64,000 bases of DNA. Origin: Neckera pumila. Lineage: Eukaryota > Streptophyta > Bryopsida > Hypnales > Neckeraceae. A model generated the notes under the pieces. That model was not told where the DNA came from, did no database searches, and saw only the letters and a program-made list of their open reading frames with translations. This document shows positions 1 through 12,150 of this stretch, piece by piece; the first letter of the stretch is position 1; the number at the start of each line of letters is the position of its first letter. The stretch is from positions 7,313,823 to 7,377,822 of the forward strand of contig OZ018408.1 of NCBI GenBank assembly GCA_963969595.1, written 5' to 3'. The position numbers and the translations under genes are program-made.

Positions 1-105
1 GAGGACACATTGTCAAGTGCCAATTTGGTGGACCAGTCTTTGCTGTAACCCTTGTAGACTCATAGAGCTACTTAGCAACACTGATTCATTTAACCCTTTA
101 AAGAT
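1..105. other. Left edge, no gene seen
   Basis: AT-rich sequence before the TAA that flanks the first Harbinger-like element. I see no coding signal or repeat end here. Confidence 0.5.
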
Positions 106-390
106 TAAGGGCCAATTTATACTTGGGGGCGGATTGAAGGCTGGCCAGAACTCTCCAAGTTTGAACCAATAGGATCACTCAATTTCTCTCAATCCGGTCC
201 AAGGGCATTATACTTGAAGCCGGATGGAACCATCACTCATCCTACGTGTCGCCTTAGGTGGCATGGTTTTGGCGCCAAACCATCCGGCCCCAAGGAAGCA
301 ATCGGGACAAGGTTTTGGATAGCCTGAACTCCCATCTGGGGCCAGATGGAGCCCCTTCATTGGATTGTACAAATCTCTACCGTCTATTAA

Positions 391-1324
391 CTCCTAAAGT
401 CTTGAACATTCTTTTTTGAGAACATAGCTTTTTTAGGCAGCTCACTACAAGCGGAGTTTTTATTTATTTTGTTTCAAACTTTCACACAACATTTTTCCAA
501 GGAGTAGCTTTAAGGCCCAACAATTTTCATAACTTTTGACTACATGGGTAAAAAGTTATTACATGATATGTCATTTTTATTGCTCGGCGGGCAGCCCGGG
601 CAGCAAAAAAAACTTCTTTAAAAATCACTTTTTAAAAAAACAAAAATTTGAAATTGGTTCTCTAGATTTATATGTAGGTGGGAAGCTTTGAATCATTCCA
701 TTTGGATCTATGAGTCAAAAGTTATGAGGATTCTCAGTTTGAGGGTAGTTATGGAATCTGAACTCTAAAATAAACTTTGAAGCCCTTTATTTCACTCAAT
801 TTTCAATATTTTTGAATAAAAATAAAAACATTGGGTTTAGATTGTTTATTACAACATTACAACCGTTTGAATTGGCATTTTCCAATTCCATAAATAAATT
901 CTTAACAATTTAGTGTTTTGAATCATTCTCTACCTCTTCCTACTTACTATTTTTTTCCTATATGTTGTACAATTCTAAATGATCTGAATTTTTTCAGGCA
1001 TGTATCCAACTTGTCTAGGAAAATGAATCCAAAGAGTAACCACCATTTTGGACATTTTTTCATACAAATGTGACCTTGTGAAGGGCAGCTGCCCGGATTT
1101 TCGTAGGGACAAAAAAAGGATTTTTGTCAATTCAAACGCTATTATCTTGCAATCCACATGGTGGAAAATTCTGAAATTTTTTCCACATCTTTTTAAACAA
1201 GTTTACTACAAGATCCTATGGTTGCATGTGTCCAAAAATGCTTTTTTCTAAAATTTAGTACTAGTATTAGAAATGGCAGTTTTGGAGCGTTTTTGGTGAA
1301 AACATAGTCAAAAACCTCTAGGGG
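391..1324 (-). mobile_element. TTAA-flanked piggyBac-like MITE, copy 1
   Basis: The copy is flanked by TTAA at 387-390 and 1325-1328. The left end is CTCCTAAAG and the right end is CCTCTAGGGG. Its right end is the inverse of the left end of the copy at 1482, so the two lie in opposite orientation. It has no ORF above 70 codons and is therefore non-autonomous. It interrupts the Harbinger-like element. Confidence 0.7.
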
Positions 1325-1328
1325 TTAA

Positions 1329-1477
1329 TGTAAGGTCTTTTGTTTTCTTTTTTTTATTATTTGTTCTCAAGAAGCTTCCTTCCATTTGCATTGCTAAAAT
1401 TTTGGGGCTCTGTCAATCCCAGGCTTGCTCAAGTTAGCAAGCTGCATGTAAATTTGCTTCTTGACATATTTGCTTTG
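1329..1477. other. Harbinger-like interior between insertions
   Basis: AT-rich spacer belonging to the interrupted host element. No gene is seen. Confidence 0.4.
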
Positions 1478-1481
1478 TTAA

Positions 1482-2405
1482 CCCCTAAAGTTTCATGACT
1501 ATGTAATCACCAAAAATGCTCCAAAACTGCCATTTCTAATACAACTACCAAATTTTTGGAAAAAAACAATTTTTGACACATGTAACCGTAGGATCTTGTA
1601 GTATGATATTTTGAAAACATGTGGTAAAAATTTCAGAAAATTCCACCGTGTGGATCATAAGATATAAGCATTCAAAGTCTTGAAAGCCATTTTTTCAATC
1701 CTACGAAAAACCGGGCAGCTGCACTTTGCAAGCTCACTTTTCAATGAAAAAATGCCGATAAAGGTGGTGCTTCTTTGAATTCAGTTTCCTAAACAAGTTG
1801 TCTATATGCATGAAAAATTTCACATCATTTGGAATTGTACAACATTTAGGAAAAAAATAGTAAGTAGAAAGAAGTAGAAAATGACTCAAAATACTAAATT
1901 GTTAAAAATTTAATCATGGAATTTAAAAATGCCAATCCCAACGGTTGTAATGTTGTAATAATCAATCTACATCCTAGGATTTTTTTTTTTCCCAAAAATA
2001 TTGAATATTGAGTTAATTAAACAACTTTAAAGTTTTTTTTAGAGTAGAGAATCCATAACTGCCCGCAAACCAAAAACCCTCATAACTTTTGACTCATTGA
2101 TTGAAATGGAGTGACTCAAAGCTTTTTAAGTATATATAAATGTAGAGAACCAATTTCAAAAAAAAAATTCCGGAAAAAATGATTTTTTCTGATCTGCCCA
2201 AACTGCCCAGTTACAAAAAAAAGTAACATATCAAGTCACAACTTTTGACTCGTATTTTGAAATGTCATGAAACTTGGTATACATGAAGATATTCCTCGCC
2301 CCCACCTTCTATTAAAATTTCAGCCTCAAATATGGATATCTCTAGTCACACGTACCTGCCCAAAATTTCTATACAGCCAAAAAACGCATGTTGGTCCTTT
2401 AGGGG
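1482..2405 (+). mobile_element. TTAA-flanked piggyBac-like MITE, copy 2
   Basis: The 924-bp element has TTAA on both sides (1478-1481 and 2406-2409). The left end is CCCCTAAAG and the right end is GGTCCTTTAGGGG. The insertion splits a local tandem repeat: the sequence TTTGCTTTG lies immediately outside both TTAA copies. It is a close paralogue of the copy at 3492 and of the copy at 23690. There is no transposase ORF. Confidence 0.78.
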
Positions 2406-2560
2406 TTAATTTGCTTTGATATTCAGAGGCTTGTTAATTTGCTTTGTTATTCACAGGCTTGTTTATTTGCTTTGTTATTCAGAGGCTTGTTATTCAGGGG
2501 CTTGTTATTCAGAGGCTTTGTTAATTTGCAAATTTGCTTTGTTATTCAGAGGCTTAACTG
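2406..2560 (+). repeat. Tandem repeat, TTTGCTTTGTTATTCAGAGGC units
   Basis: About five imperfect units built around TTTGCTTTGTTATTC plus AGAGGCTTGTT. The repeat lies inside the interrupted Harbinger-like element and was the target of the TTAA element to its left. Confidence 0.7.
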
Positions 2561-2747
2561 AATTTTTTAATCTGCAAGCATTATGAAAATATAAGACCTA
2601 ACAAGTTTACCAACGCTGTTTAATATTTGACTGAGTTTAGTAAACTAAATTGATTTTGATTTTGATTTTGATTTCACTACCACATTTTAACTAATGTAGC
2701 AATAAGTCCACATTCTAACTAGAAACCAAGCACACTGATTAAATTAG

Positions 2748-3487
2748 CCCCTAAAGGACCAAGCACCGTTTTTTGGCAACATAGCGATTTTGGGCAGCTC
2801 ACTACGGATGGAGTTTTTATTTTTTTTCATTGAAAATTTTACACAACATGTGCCCAAGGAGTAGCTTTAAGGCCCGAAAATTTTTGTAGCTTTTGACTAT
2901 ACGGTTAAAAAGTTATTGCATGATATATGATTTTCATTGGATGGCGGGCAACCTGGGCAGCTCAAAAAACTTCTTTAAAAATGACTTTAAAAAAAAATAA
3001 AAATCTGAAATGGGTTCTTTAGATTTATATAGAAGTCTAAAGCTTTGAATCATTCAATTTGGATCTATGAGTCAAAAGTTATGAGGATTTTAAGTTTGTG
3101 GGTAGGTATGGTTTTGAAAGACTCCATACCTACCCTCAAACTTAAAATCCTCATAACTTTTGACTCATAGATCCAAATTGAATGATTCAAAGCTTTGCAC
3201 TTCTATATAAATCTAAAGAACCCATTTCAGATTTTTATTTTTTTTTAAAGTCATTTTTAAAGAAGTTTTTTGAGCTGCCTGGGCTGCCTGCCGTCCAATG
3301 AAAATCACATATCATGCAATAACTTTTTAACCGTATAGTCAAAAGCTACAAAAATTGTTGGGCCTAAAAGCTACTCCTTGGGCACATGTTGTGTAAAATT
3401 TTCAAAGAAAAAAAATAAAAACTCCATCCGTAGTGAGCTGCCCAAAATCGCTATGTTGCCAAAAAACGGTGCTTGGTTCTTTAGGGG
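2748..3487. mobile_element. Foldback TTAA element, copy 3
   Basis: The ends are CCCCTAAAGGACCAAGC and its inverse. The left flank is TTAG (2744-2747, one change from TTAA) and the right flank is TTAA (3488-3491). The two halves, about 2748-3115 and 3120-3487, are near-perfect inverted copies, so the whole 740 bp could fold into one long hairpin. Both halves correspond to the left-end module of copy 1. There is no ORF. Confidence 0.78.
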
Positions 3488-3491
3488 TTAA

Positions 3492-4374
3492 CCCCTAAAG
3501 TTTCATGACCATGTAATCACCAAAAACAGTCCAAAACTGCCATTTCTAATACAACTACCAAATTTTTGGAAAAAAACAATTTTTGACACATGTAACCATA
3601 GAATCCTGTAGTATGATGTTTTGAAAACATGTGGTCAAATTTTTAGAAAATTCCGTCGTGTGGATCAAAAGATATAAGCATTCAAAGTCTTGAAAACTAT
3701 TTTTTCAATTCTGCGAAAACACGGGCAGCTGCACTTTGCAAGCTCAATTTTCAATGAAAAATGCCGATTAAGGTGGTGCTTCTTTGAATTCAATTTCCTA
3801 AACAAGTTGTCTATACGCTTGAAAAATTTCGCATCATTTGGAATTGTACAATATATAGGAAAAAAATAGTAAGTAGAAAAAAGTAGAAAATGATTCAGAA
3901 TACTAAATTGTTAAAATTTAACCATGAAATTTAAAAATGCCAATCCCAACGGTTGTAATGTTGTAATAATCAATCTACATCCTAGGATTTTTTTTTTCCC
4001 GAAAATATTGAAAATTGAGTTAAATAAATAACTTTAAATTTTTTTTTAGAGTAGAGAATCCACAACTGCCCGCAATTCAAAAAACCTCATAGCTTTTTAA
4101 GCATATATAAATGTAGAGAATCAACCTCAAAAAAAATTCCGGAAAAAATGATTTTTCCTGATCTGCCCAAACTGCCCAGTTACGAAAAAAAGTAACATAT
4201 TAGGTCACAATTTTTGACTCGTATTTTGAAATGTCATGAAACTTAGTACACATGAAGATGTTCCTTGCACCCACCTTCCATTAAAATTTCAGCCTCAAAT
4301 ATGGATATCTCTAGTCACACGTACTTGCCCAAAATTTCTATACGGCCAAAAAACACATATTGGTCCTTTAGGGA
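3492..4374 (+). mobile_element. TTAA-flanked piggyBac-like MITE, copy 4
   Basis: It starts with CCCCTAAAGTTTCATGAC directly after TTAA 3488-3491, which it shares with the preceding foldback copy. It ends with GGTCCTTTAGGG followed by a decayed ATAA. It is a close paralogue of the copy at 1482 along its whole length. It is non-autonomous. Confidence 0.72.
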
Positions 4375-4908
4375 TAATACATAATCTATGTTTACGCACA
4401 CTAATTAAAAATAACACATAATCTATGTTTGGTTTAGTAGTGTGATTATTTCAAACCCAGGTAGTGACATGACCAACATTATTTTATTGTAAGAAGAAAA
4501 ATGAAAAGTTTCAAAAAAAATAAAAAATTCACTTCTTCATTTTTGAACTAGGAATAATAGGAATAGAAAGGATAAATTTATTAAAAAATAAAAAAAATTC
4601 TCTTTTGTATTTTTGAAATACAATAGAATAAATATAAAAAAAAGAAAAACTAATAAATAATTCTTCTATTTTTTTGAAATGAAAAAGAACAAAAGAGAAA
4701 GGAAAACATGCATATTTTTATATTTTTATAAATGAGCATTGACAAAATTCAAGAGCACATGAATTGGAAATTGGACCATAGAATCCGACCCAAGGGCTTT
4801 AGATTAGTTGGGGCCGGATAGAAGAATTGGGGCCGGATTGAGGGCTGGATTGAAGGCAAATCCACTCGGCCTTCCATCCAATCCCAGGCCAAGTGTAAAC
4901 GGCCCTAA

Positions 4909-6322
4909 GGTCCGGTTTATACTCGGGGCCGGATTGAAGGTCAGCTCGAACTCTCCAAGTTTGAACCAATAGGATCACTCAAATTCTCCAAATCCGGCCC
5001 AAGGGCTTTATACTTGGGGCCGGATTGAACTACAATTCATCCTACGTGTCGCCTTAGGTGGCATGGTTTTGGCGCCAAACCATCCGGCCCCAAGGAAGCA
5101 ATCGGGACAAGGTTTTGGGTGGCCCGAACTCCCATCTAGGGTTGGATTGGGGCCGGATTCGGCTCCTCTGTTGGATCATGAACATCTCCACCGTCAATCA
5201 ATGAGAGTTATTATTTTAAACTTTGACCCTTCATAACTTTTGCATCCGGTATCCAAATGCCACGTTCTTTGGTGCGTTGGAACCTCCTTTCACTTGCCAA
5301 CAAATAAATTTGAAAATTTGACTAGTATAAACTCACAGAAATTCACATAAATTTGAACAGTATGACTAGTATGAACTCACATAAATTTACATAGATTTGA
5401 ACAGTATGATTTCACATAAACTTAACAGTATGAATTCACAATATGAATTGACATAAAATGTACAGTATGAATTCACATTAACAAACAGACAGTATGAATT
5501 CATACTGTTAATTTACAGCAACAAACATTATTCACTCATACTGAGAATTCACAAAAACAAACAAATTTGATTCATACTGGTCAAGTACCTGGTCAAGCGT
5601 CATTAGTTCGTTATGTTGATTAAATAATTTTTTGATATTTTTCCATGATATAGTCAACAATTTAGTTTCCAAGGTGCACCTTTTATTTTCCATAATTCAA
5701 AGCATCAAAATAAAATGTAAATTTTTCCTAATTAAATTCTTTGCAAAATTATACTCTGCAATAGTATTTTTAAAAATGTGTATCATAATGTGAAATTCTC
5801 AGCAAAAATGGAGGTAATATTGATATTAAGTTAACATTGTGATCTAATTAGTATACTTCTTGAGCTCAAAATAGAAAAGATAGAACAAGTTTAGTAAATA
5901 AAAATTTAGACGTAATTTATAATAGGCTTTCAAGATGTTGCCTATTTACCTTCAAAAAGTCTATAAAAAAATTCAATTACATTTAATTACGTTTATAAGA
6001 AATTAAATTACGGAAAAAAAAGTAAAAAAGTCTCTCTTTTCTATTTTGAAATAGAATAAATAGGAAGAAAAAAGGTGAAAAGAAAAAGTCTTCTTTTGTT
6101 TTTGAAATAGGAAAGAAAGGAAGAGAAAGGAAAACATGCATGTTTTTATATTTTTTTAATTGAGCATTGAGAAAATCCAAGAGCACATGAATTGGAAATC
6201 CGGCCCTAGAATCTGGCCCAAGGGCTTTACATTAGTTGGGGCTGGATGGAAGAATTGGGTCCGGATTGAAGGCAAATTTGACTGGCCTTCCATCCAACCC
6301 CAGGCCAAGTATAAACTGGCCC
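4909..6322. mobile_element. PIF/Harbinger-like element, uninterrupted copy
   Basis: The left end is GGTCCGGTTTATACTCGG and the right end is CCAAGTATAAACTGGCCC. TAA is present at 4906-4908 (shared with the preceding copy) and at 6323-6325. It is 1,414 bp long. The subterminal regions are GC-richer and carry repeated GGGGCCGGATTGAAGG-type motifs, while the interior is AT-rich. No transposase ORF is seen, so it is a non-autonomous member. Confidence 0.72.
5319..5600 (+). repeat. Degenerate tandem repeat around ACAGTATGAATTCACA
   Basis: Many imperfect copies of ACAGTATGAATTCACATAAA, about 20-35 bp apart, lie inside the Harbinger-like element. They are too diverged for a clean unit length. Confidence 0.6.
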
Positions 6323-6325
6323 TAA

Positions 6326-7432
6326 GTAAGAAACATAAATTGGGCCTCATGTATTTTTAAGCAATTTTGAAGAAGTTATACGGGGACTTTTATTTATCTT
6401 AATAATTATTTATTTAAATCAATGCATGCAGTGTTCTTCATTCAAGCTAGGATATAATTATTAATTTCAATTAGATTATTCTTTCTACAATATGATCAAT
6501 CAAAGTTCACAACTTAAAATTATGAATTCTTGGTATGTAAAGGGTTAAGTTTATTGCACTTGATCACAAAGCAGTTAGTGATTTATCAAAAGTTCTATTT
6601 TGAGGCTTTGAATACTCTGGCACTTTAGCCCTTAAAGGACATTTGAGGTCTTAGTAGGACAAAAAGGACACCTGCAAATGCAAATTGTGATTCAAAACCC
6701 AAGACTTATATTTATAATGCATCTTGTAAAGACAAAGAGAACCCGGATATCTAATTCACATGTACGGTAGTTGAGTATTAGAGAAGTGTTCAAGAAGGTT
6801 CTTTGAAAACTAAGCCTCTCATGCCAAGGATGTCCTATCAAACATCACAACTTGATGTCTAAGACGTCTAGTACCTCCACTGGCCCACCCCACCCCCGTC
6901 TGTCTAAAAGAATAAAAAAAAACGGTTGACTTTTTTATTGATTTTCAAAAAATTACCTCCCATTTACCTAAGCCTTTGTGGATGCCATATGGCATCCGAA
7001 TGGCACTTCAAAGGTGCGTGCGGGTCTAACATGGAAGAGCAACTATTGGTAGTGCAACTTCTTCTAAGGTCGCTATGGATGGACCAAAGAGTGACTTTAA
7101 ATTGGCAAAGGGCAACTATAGGTGGACAAAAGGCAAATGGAGGAAGGACAAAAAGAGAATGCAGAATCGGGTGACTTTGGTCTTTAGGTGGGCGAAGGGC
7201 AACTACACATGGAAAAAAAGGCATGTGCGGATGAAGCACATACGCATGTAAAGGGGAAATTGTGGAAAACTCATTTCCTTCAAAAATTGTGAAAAATAAA
7301 AGAAGATGTTCTTATGTGAATCTTCACCCTTTGTTTTTATCTTAAAATCAAATTATCAAATACTTCATAACTAGAATGAAATTTTTTTTAGATTACAAGT
7401 TGCAAGTAATAAAAAAGAAAGTACTTACATAA
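6326..7432. other. Intergenic, no supported gene
   Basis: AT-rich sequence. About 6623 there is TTAG followed by CCCTTAAAGGAC, which resembles a TTAA-element left end, but I could not find its partner. Short overlapping ORFs on both strands near 6930-7240 have the composition of chance frames. Confidence 0.4.
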
Positions 7433-8353
7433 CCCCTAAAGCCCCTCTCAAAGGACAAAATGGATTCCAAGTAGGCTTGTACGGTCTCAATTTCATTGAT
7501 TGAATTCTTTTTTGAAGATAGAAAAAGACATTAGCTTTGGAGGAATATAGATTTATTTTTATCAGTGTTTGAAAGCATAAGTTTTGCCACCATGGGACTA
7601 AAATGGAGTCCATTGGGCAACACCATAAAATCCAAAATTCTCTAAATTTTGTTTCTTATAGAAAACACCCTTGTCTATATAGAAATATTTGATTCATTAT
7701 GTTGGACTAGTGATGAGAAAGTTATGAACAATCTTGTTTTTTAGGCAATCTAAGCATCTTCTTGAAAAAAAAAACTTACATTAAAATTCATTTTTTATGT
7801 AATTTTCACAATTTCTTCAAAAAAATTGTTTGACAAGTTTAGTTCACTTGCAAGAATAACCTCATTGTTGAAACTATTGTGTTTCAACTCTATTTTAGAG
7901 TTATTAACAATTTAATTTTTGTTCAACATCTTAATCTACTTCTACTTAGCAATTATTTACAAGAATTAAAAAATTGAGTTTTTTTGAAAAAAAATTCCTA
8001 GACTTTCAACTCAATTTTTTGTCTTACATTTTTTTATTCAATAATTGTAGCGGAAATTTTTTTAGCTAAGAAGATTCAAAGCCTTAAAATCTAGGCAATC
8101 AAGGTGCAAAAGAATTGGTTTTCTTCTCTTTAAATGAAAATGTCTTCCAATCCACATGGTCAAACGTTTTGAAATTTCTTCCACACATTTTTGTACCGAT
8201 CTTGTACAAGATCTTATATACATATATTTTTTGATGATTTCTAAAATATTTTGCACTTTTCAATAGAAATGGCAATCTCAAATAGATTTTGATGGAAAAA
8301 AGGCCAGAAGGAGTTTTTAAAAGGGATAAATGGATGTTTAAGGATTTTAGGGG
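7433..8353. mobile_element. TTAA-flanked piggyBac-like MITE, copy 5
   Basis: The left flank is ATAA (7429-7432) and the right flank is TTAA (8354-8357). The ends are CCCCTAAAGCCCC and GATTTTAGGGG. Its length of 921 bp matches the family. The interior carries the family's recurring motifs. It is non-coding. Confidence 0.65.
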
Positions 8354-8357
8354 TTAA

Positions 8358-8750
8358 ATCTCTTTCCTCTATTTTTTTTTAAAACATCAACATGACAAGT
8401 AATACATGATTATTTGAGAATTTCAAAAAATAAATGGAAAAGTTTTTATTTAAATCTTCACCCATTATTGTTTTTATAAAATCAAAGTGAAAAATAATTC
8501 AATATTAGGATGATTTTTTGATAATTACAAAATATATAGGAAATTTTTTACTTAAACATCCATCCAATATTTTAAATTTTAAACTAATGTGACAAATAAT
8601 ACTTGAATAGGATAAGTTTTTTCGTAAGTTAAAAAAATTATGGAATAGGTCGTATATAAATCTTCACCCTATATTACAAAATCAAAATGACAAATAATTT
8701 AATTAGAAGGAATTTCAAAAAATTTCAAAAAATAAATAGTGAAGCTCTTA
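8358..8750 (+). repeat. Degenerate ~100-bp tandem array, segment 1
   Basis: Successive units contain AAATCTTCACCC, then an AAATCAAAGTGACAAATAAT-like stretch, then a GGATGATTTTT-like stretch and AAAAATAAATGG. They recur about every 100 bp. Related units lie at 10290-10934 and 11824-12150 on the same strand, and at 14090-14720 on the other strand. Confidence 0.55.
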
Positions 8751-10289
8751 ATGGGTTGTTGCATGAATGACCTTCCGTTTTTGTTCCATTTTGGCTAGTA
8801 CTCCCAGTACTATGAGCTTTTGCATACAAATTTTTAAAAATAAAATAAAATATGGATAATTAGCATGACACTAAAAATAGCATATCACCAAAATTTCAGA
8901 CCTAAAAAAAATCTAGGTCAAAAGTTTTTCACAAAAAAGATGAGCTAAAATTTTCAAGAAAATACATACTTTGACGTTTTAATTTGTAGAAAATAGGGAA
9001 AATAGTTTTTTTTAAAACTAAAAATTCCATTGGGGAAGACTTAATGATAATGATATTTCACCAAAAAAATAATGTTGAAATCATCTTTAGTGCTTAGAAT
9101 TGCACGCACAAGGGAGCCCTCTTTGCATGGACATAGAGGATATAAAATAAAATATTTTTTAATGCCCCTTGGTAGAAACATGACTTCCTACTATGGAAAT
9201 AGACCATAGAAATTTCAGCTCCATATCATTAAATGTGGGGACTCCTTACATAGTAAAACCCCCTAAAACTCAAAATGTGACATATTAGTTTATGTGATTT
9301 TTAAATATAAAACAATTCTTGAAATTTTTTGAAAAATATAAAATATGATCAAACTCATAAGAAGAATCTCCAATAAAAATTTCAAATTCATGCAAGTTAT
9401 GCTTCGAAATTTATTGCAAAAGGAAGCTTCGACACTACTTGTGTGACAATGTTTCAGTACCGGTCTTTCATGCAATCACCCTAATATGTAAATCTCTACC
9501 TTTTATTTTCCAATTTTAGATCAATACTAGAAGTTGGCGCTTCCTATGCTATGCATTCATCATTAGAATTTTATTAGAATTTTTATGTATTAGATAAAAT
9601 GCAGAACAAAAATTTCAATAAATCTTCAAATGAAAATTACTAAAATCTTTGTATAATTTTGCTTATAAGTAAGCATATATTGAAATGTACAATAGAAATT
9701 TATTGAATGATGAATGAAATATATGCAATGGTGAATACAGTAAAAGATACTCATTTTTTGTAATGCATTCAAAAGTTGACTCAAGTATTACGAACAATAG
9801 CAACCCAAAAACTTGTTGAATTGAAAAGAAAAACTTGTAAATTTCAAGAGCTTCATGAACAACTTAATTGTTGTGAAATCCAAAATTGCTTCAGTTGAAT
9901 AAATTTCTCAAATCATTTGGTAGTAGCAATAGAATTTTGAAATCATAAAAGCTGTAAAAGTGATATTAGAGAGGTGACTGCAAACTACTACTTTATTTTT
10001 GTAATATAACATTGTGTGAAAATATTATTTTTATGTATGCATGATTGAAAATATTTTTACAAAATATTAAAATTAATTATTTCAAAGACTTATTGAAATC
10101 ATTATCATGCATTCTATTCAAATATATCAAAATTTTACAAATATGTATACAATGAATGCATAGCATAGCAAGCATGAGCCCCTATTATTAATGGTAGCAT
10201 TTGTGATATTACAGAGGGAGTTATGATTTATATAGTATGATCATATATAATCATGAAGAGGATAATTCCTTGAGATTTGGAAAAAATAA
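8751..10289. other. Intergenic, no supported gene
   Basis: Very AT-rich, with no ORF of recognisable protein type and no clear element ends. Confidence 0.45.
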
Positions 10290-10934
10290 ACGGATAATTT
10301 TTTATTTAAATCTCCACCCTTTAGATTAATGTGACAAATAATTCTAATTAGGAGGGCTCTCTAAAGAAACTAAAGAAAATTTAATATAAAAGTTCCTGCC
10401 TAAATCTTCATCCTTTATTTTTTATTTATAATTATAAAACTAAATCAACAAATAATTCATGATGCATAATCTTAGAGAATTGCAAAAAAGAAATAGGGAG
10501 ATTTCTATTTAAATTTCTACTTTTTATCTTCTATTATTAAATCAATGTGACAAACAATACTTCAATAAAATGATTCTTTGAACATTCCAAAAAATAAATA
10601 GAAAAGGTTTTAGTTAAATCTCCACCCATTATTGTTTATGTATTAAATCAAAGTAACAAATAATTTATGATAAAACATAACTTTCTCTCCCAAAAAATAA
10701 AATAAAATAAAAAGTTTCTTTTGTGTCCACTTTTTATTTTTTATTCTAAAATAAATACAATAACTGAATTATGATTACAAAGAGTCTTTCAAAATTATAG
10801 CTAAAAATAAAAAGGAATTTTTTTATATTAAATCTTCACCCTTTTTTCTATTGTTCAAAAATCAAAGAAGCAATTAATATAGGAATAGGATGATTTTTTT
10901 AAAAGTGCAAAAAAATAAATGGATAAATTCTTAT
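10290..10934 (+). repeat. Degenerate ~100-bp tandem array, segment 2
   Basis: The same unit as the array at 8358: AAATCTCCACCC or AAATCTTCATCC repeats about every 95-110 bp, separated by ACAAATAATTC-type blocks. The TTAA element at 10939 follows directly. Confidence 0.55.
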
Positions 10935-10938
10935 TTAA

Positions 10939-11819
10939 CCCCTAAAAGACCAAAGTAACTACGTTTTTTTAGCAATATAGCAATTTTGAGCATTTCACTA
11001 CAAATAAATTTTTTATTTTTTACTTTGAAATTTTACACAATATGTGGTCAAAGAGTACTAGCTTTAAGGTGCAACAATTTTTGTAACTTTTGAATATATG
11101 GTGAAAAAGTTATTGTATGATATGTATTTTTTTTCCAATTTGAGCAGCTCCAAAAAATCATTTTTTCAAGATTAAAAAATAAATTTAAAACTAGTTAAAA
11201 CCAGATCTATATATAGGTAGAAAGCTTTGAATCATTCTATTTTGATTAATGAGATGAAAGTTATGAGAGTTTTTGTTTGTAGGTAGTTATAGAATTTGTA
11301 TTCTAAAATAAAGTTTGAAGTCCTTTATATAACTGAATTTTTAAGATTTTTTGAAAAAACATAAAATCATAGGATGTAGCTTATTTATTACAAAATTATA
11401 ACAAATTACTATTTTGAATCATTGTCTATTTTTTTCTACTTACTATTTTTCTTAAGCATAAATATGAGATTCATTATATATGTTCCCAACTTATTTCTTT
11501 AGCATACTATGAAGACTTTCAAGTTTTAGGATCTACACATTTTGGGATAAAATGTTAGAAAGATGAAATCTAACCATTTGAGAAGAGTTGACAATACTTT
11601 TTTTTGAAACTCAAGCATCATTTTTTGTTCTGAACTTTTAGAAAGGTGTACTCTAACAAGTTAATTAAAAGGTAATATAATTGGATTTAAATATATATAA
11701 ATCTTTATCTCTCTCTCTCTATATATATGTATAGAGAGAGAAATAAAGATTTTAGCCTTATATTGGAGACTAGTATTTGAAGCAATTTTGGGTCTCTAAA
11801 TATGAAAGAACTTTAGGAG
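10939..11819. mobile_element. TTAA-flanked piggyBac-like MITE, copy 6
   Basis: It is flanked by TTAA at 10935-10938 and 11820-11823. The ends are CCCCTAAAAGACC and CTTTAGGAG. It is 881 bp long. The left end matches the module of the copy at 2748. It has inserted into the ~100-bp tandem array, which resumes at 11824. An internal (TC)n/(TA)n microsatellite lies near 11705-11745. Confidence 0.68.
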
Positions 11820-11823
11820 TTAA

Positions 11824-12150
11824 ATCACCACTCTATTTAAAAAAATCAGTATGACCGATAATTCATGATTAGGACTATTCAAAAATTACAAAAAATAAAT
11901 AGGAAACTTCTAACTTAAGTATCCATATAATGTTTTTATTTTTAAATCAAATTCACAAATAATTTGTGACTAGAGGAATTTTTGCAAATTGCAATAATTA
12001 AAAGGAAAAGTTATCACTTAAATCTCTACCCAATAAATTTTCTTTTCAAATCAAGATCACAAATAGTGCATCAATAGAATGACTTTTTGAGAACTGTAAT
12101 AAATAATAGAAAACATTCTTTTTCAAATCACTATTTTTTATTTATTATGT
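11824..12150 (+). repeat. Degenerate ~100-bp tandem array, segment 3
   Basis: Continuation of the array seen at 8358 and 10290, on the far side of the inserted TTAA element. Confidence 0.5.

Larger units (their letters stand above)
109..4905. mobile_element. PIF/Harbinger-like element, interrupted
   Basis: The left end reads GGGCCAATTTATACTTGG and the right end is its near inverse (CCAAGTGTAAACGGCCC). The flanks are TAA at 106-108 and TAA at 4906-4908. A 3-bp TAA duplication with GGGCC ends is the hallmark of PIF/Harbinger (Tourist-like) elements. Positions 109-386 closely match 4909-5200, and about 4490-4905 matches about 5990-6322, so this is a second copy of the neighbouring element. Subtracting the four TTAA-flanked insertions and their duplicated TTAAs (about 3.5 kb) leaves about 1.3 kb, close to the intact 1.41-kb copy. 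No transposase ORF is visible. The superfamily call rests on the ends and target-site duplication only. Confidence 0.7.

Noticed and set aside
5319..5600. Regularly repeated ACAGTATGAATTCACA as a possible CRISPR array
   Set aside because: Spacing is irregular, the units are degenerate, there are no unique spacers of constant length, and the context is a plant transposon.
6926..7239. Overlapping ORFs on both strands (82 and 91 codons)
   Set aside because: Mutual antisense shadows with no family resemblance.
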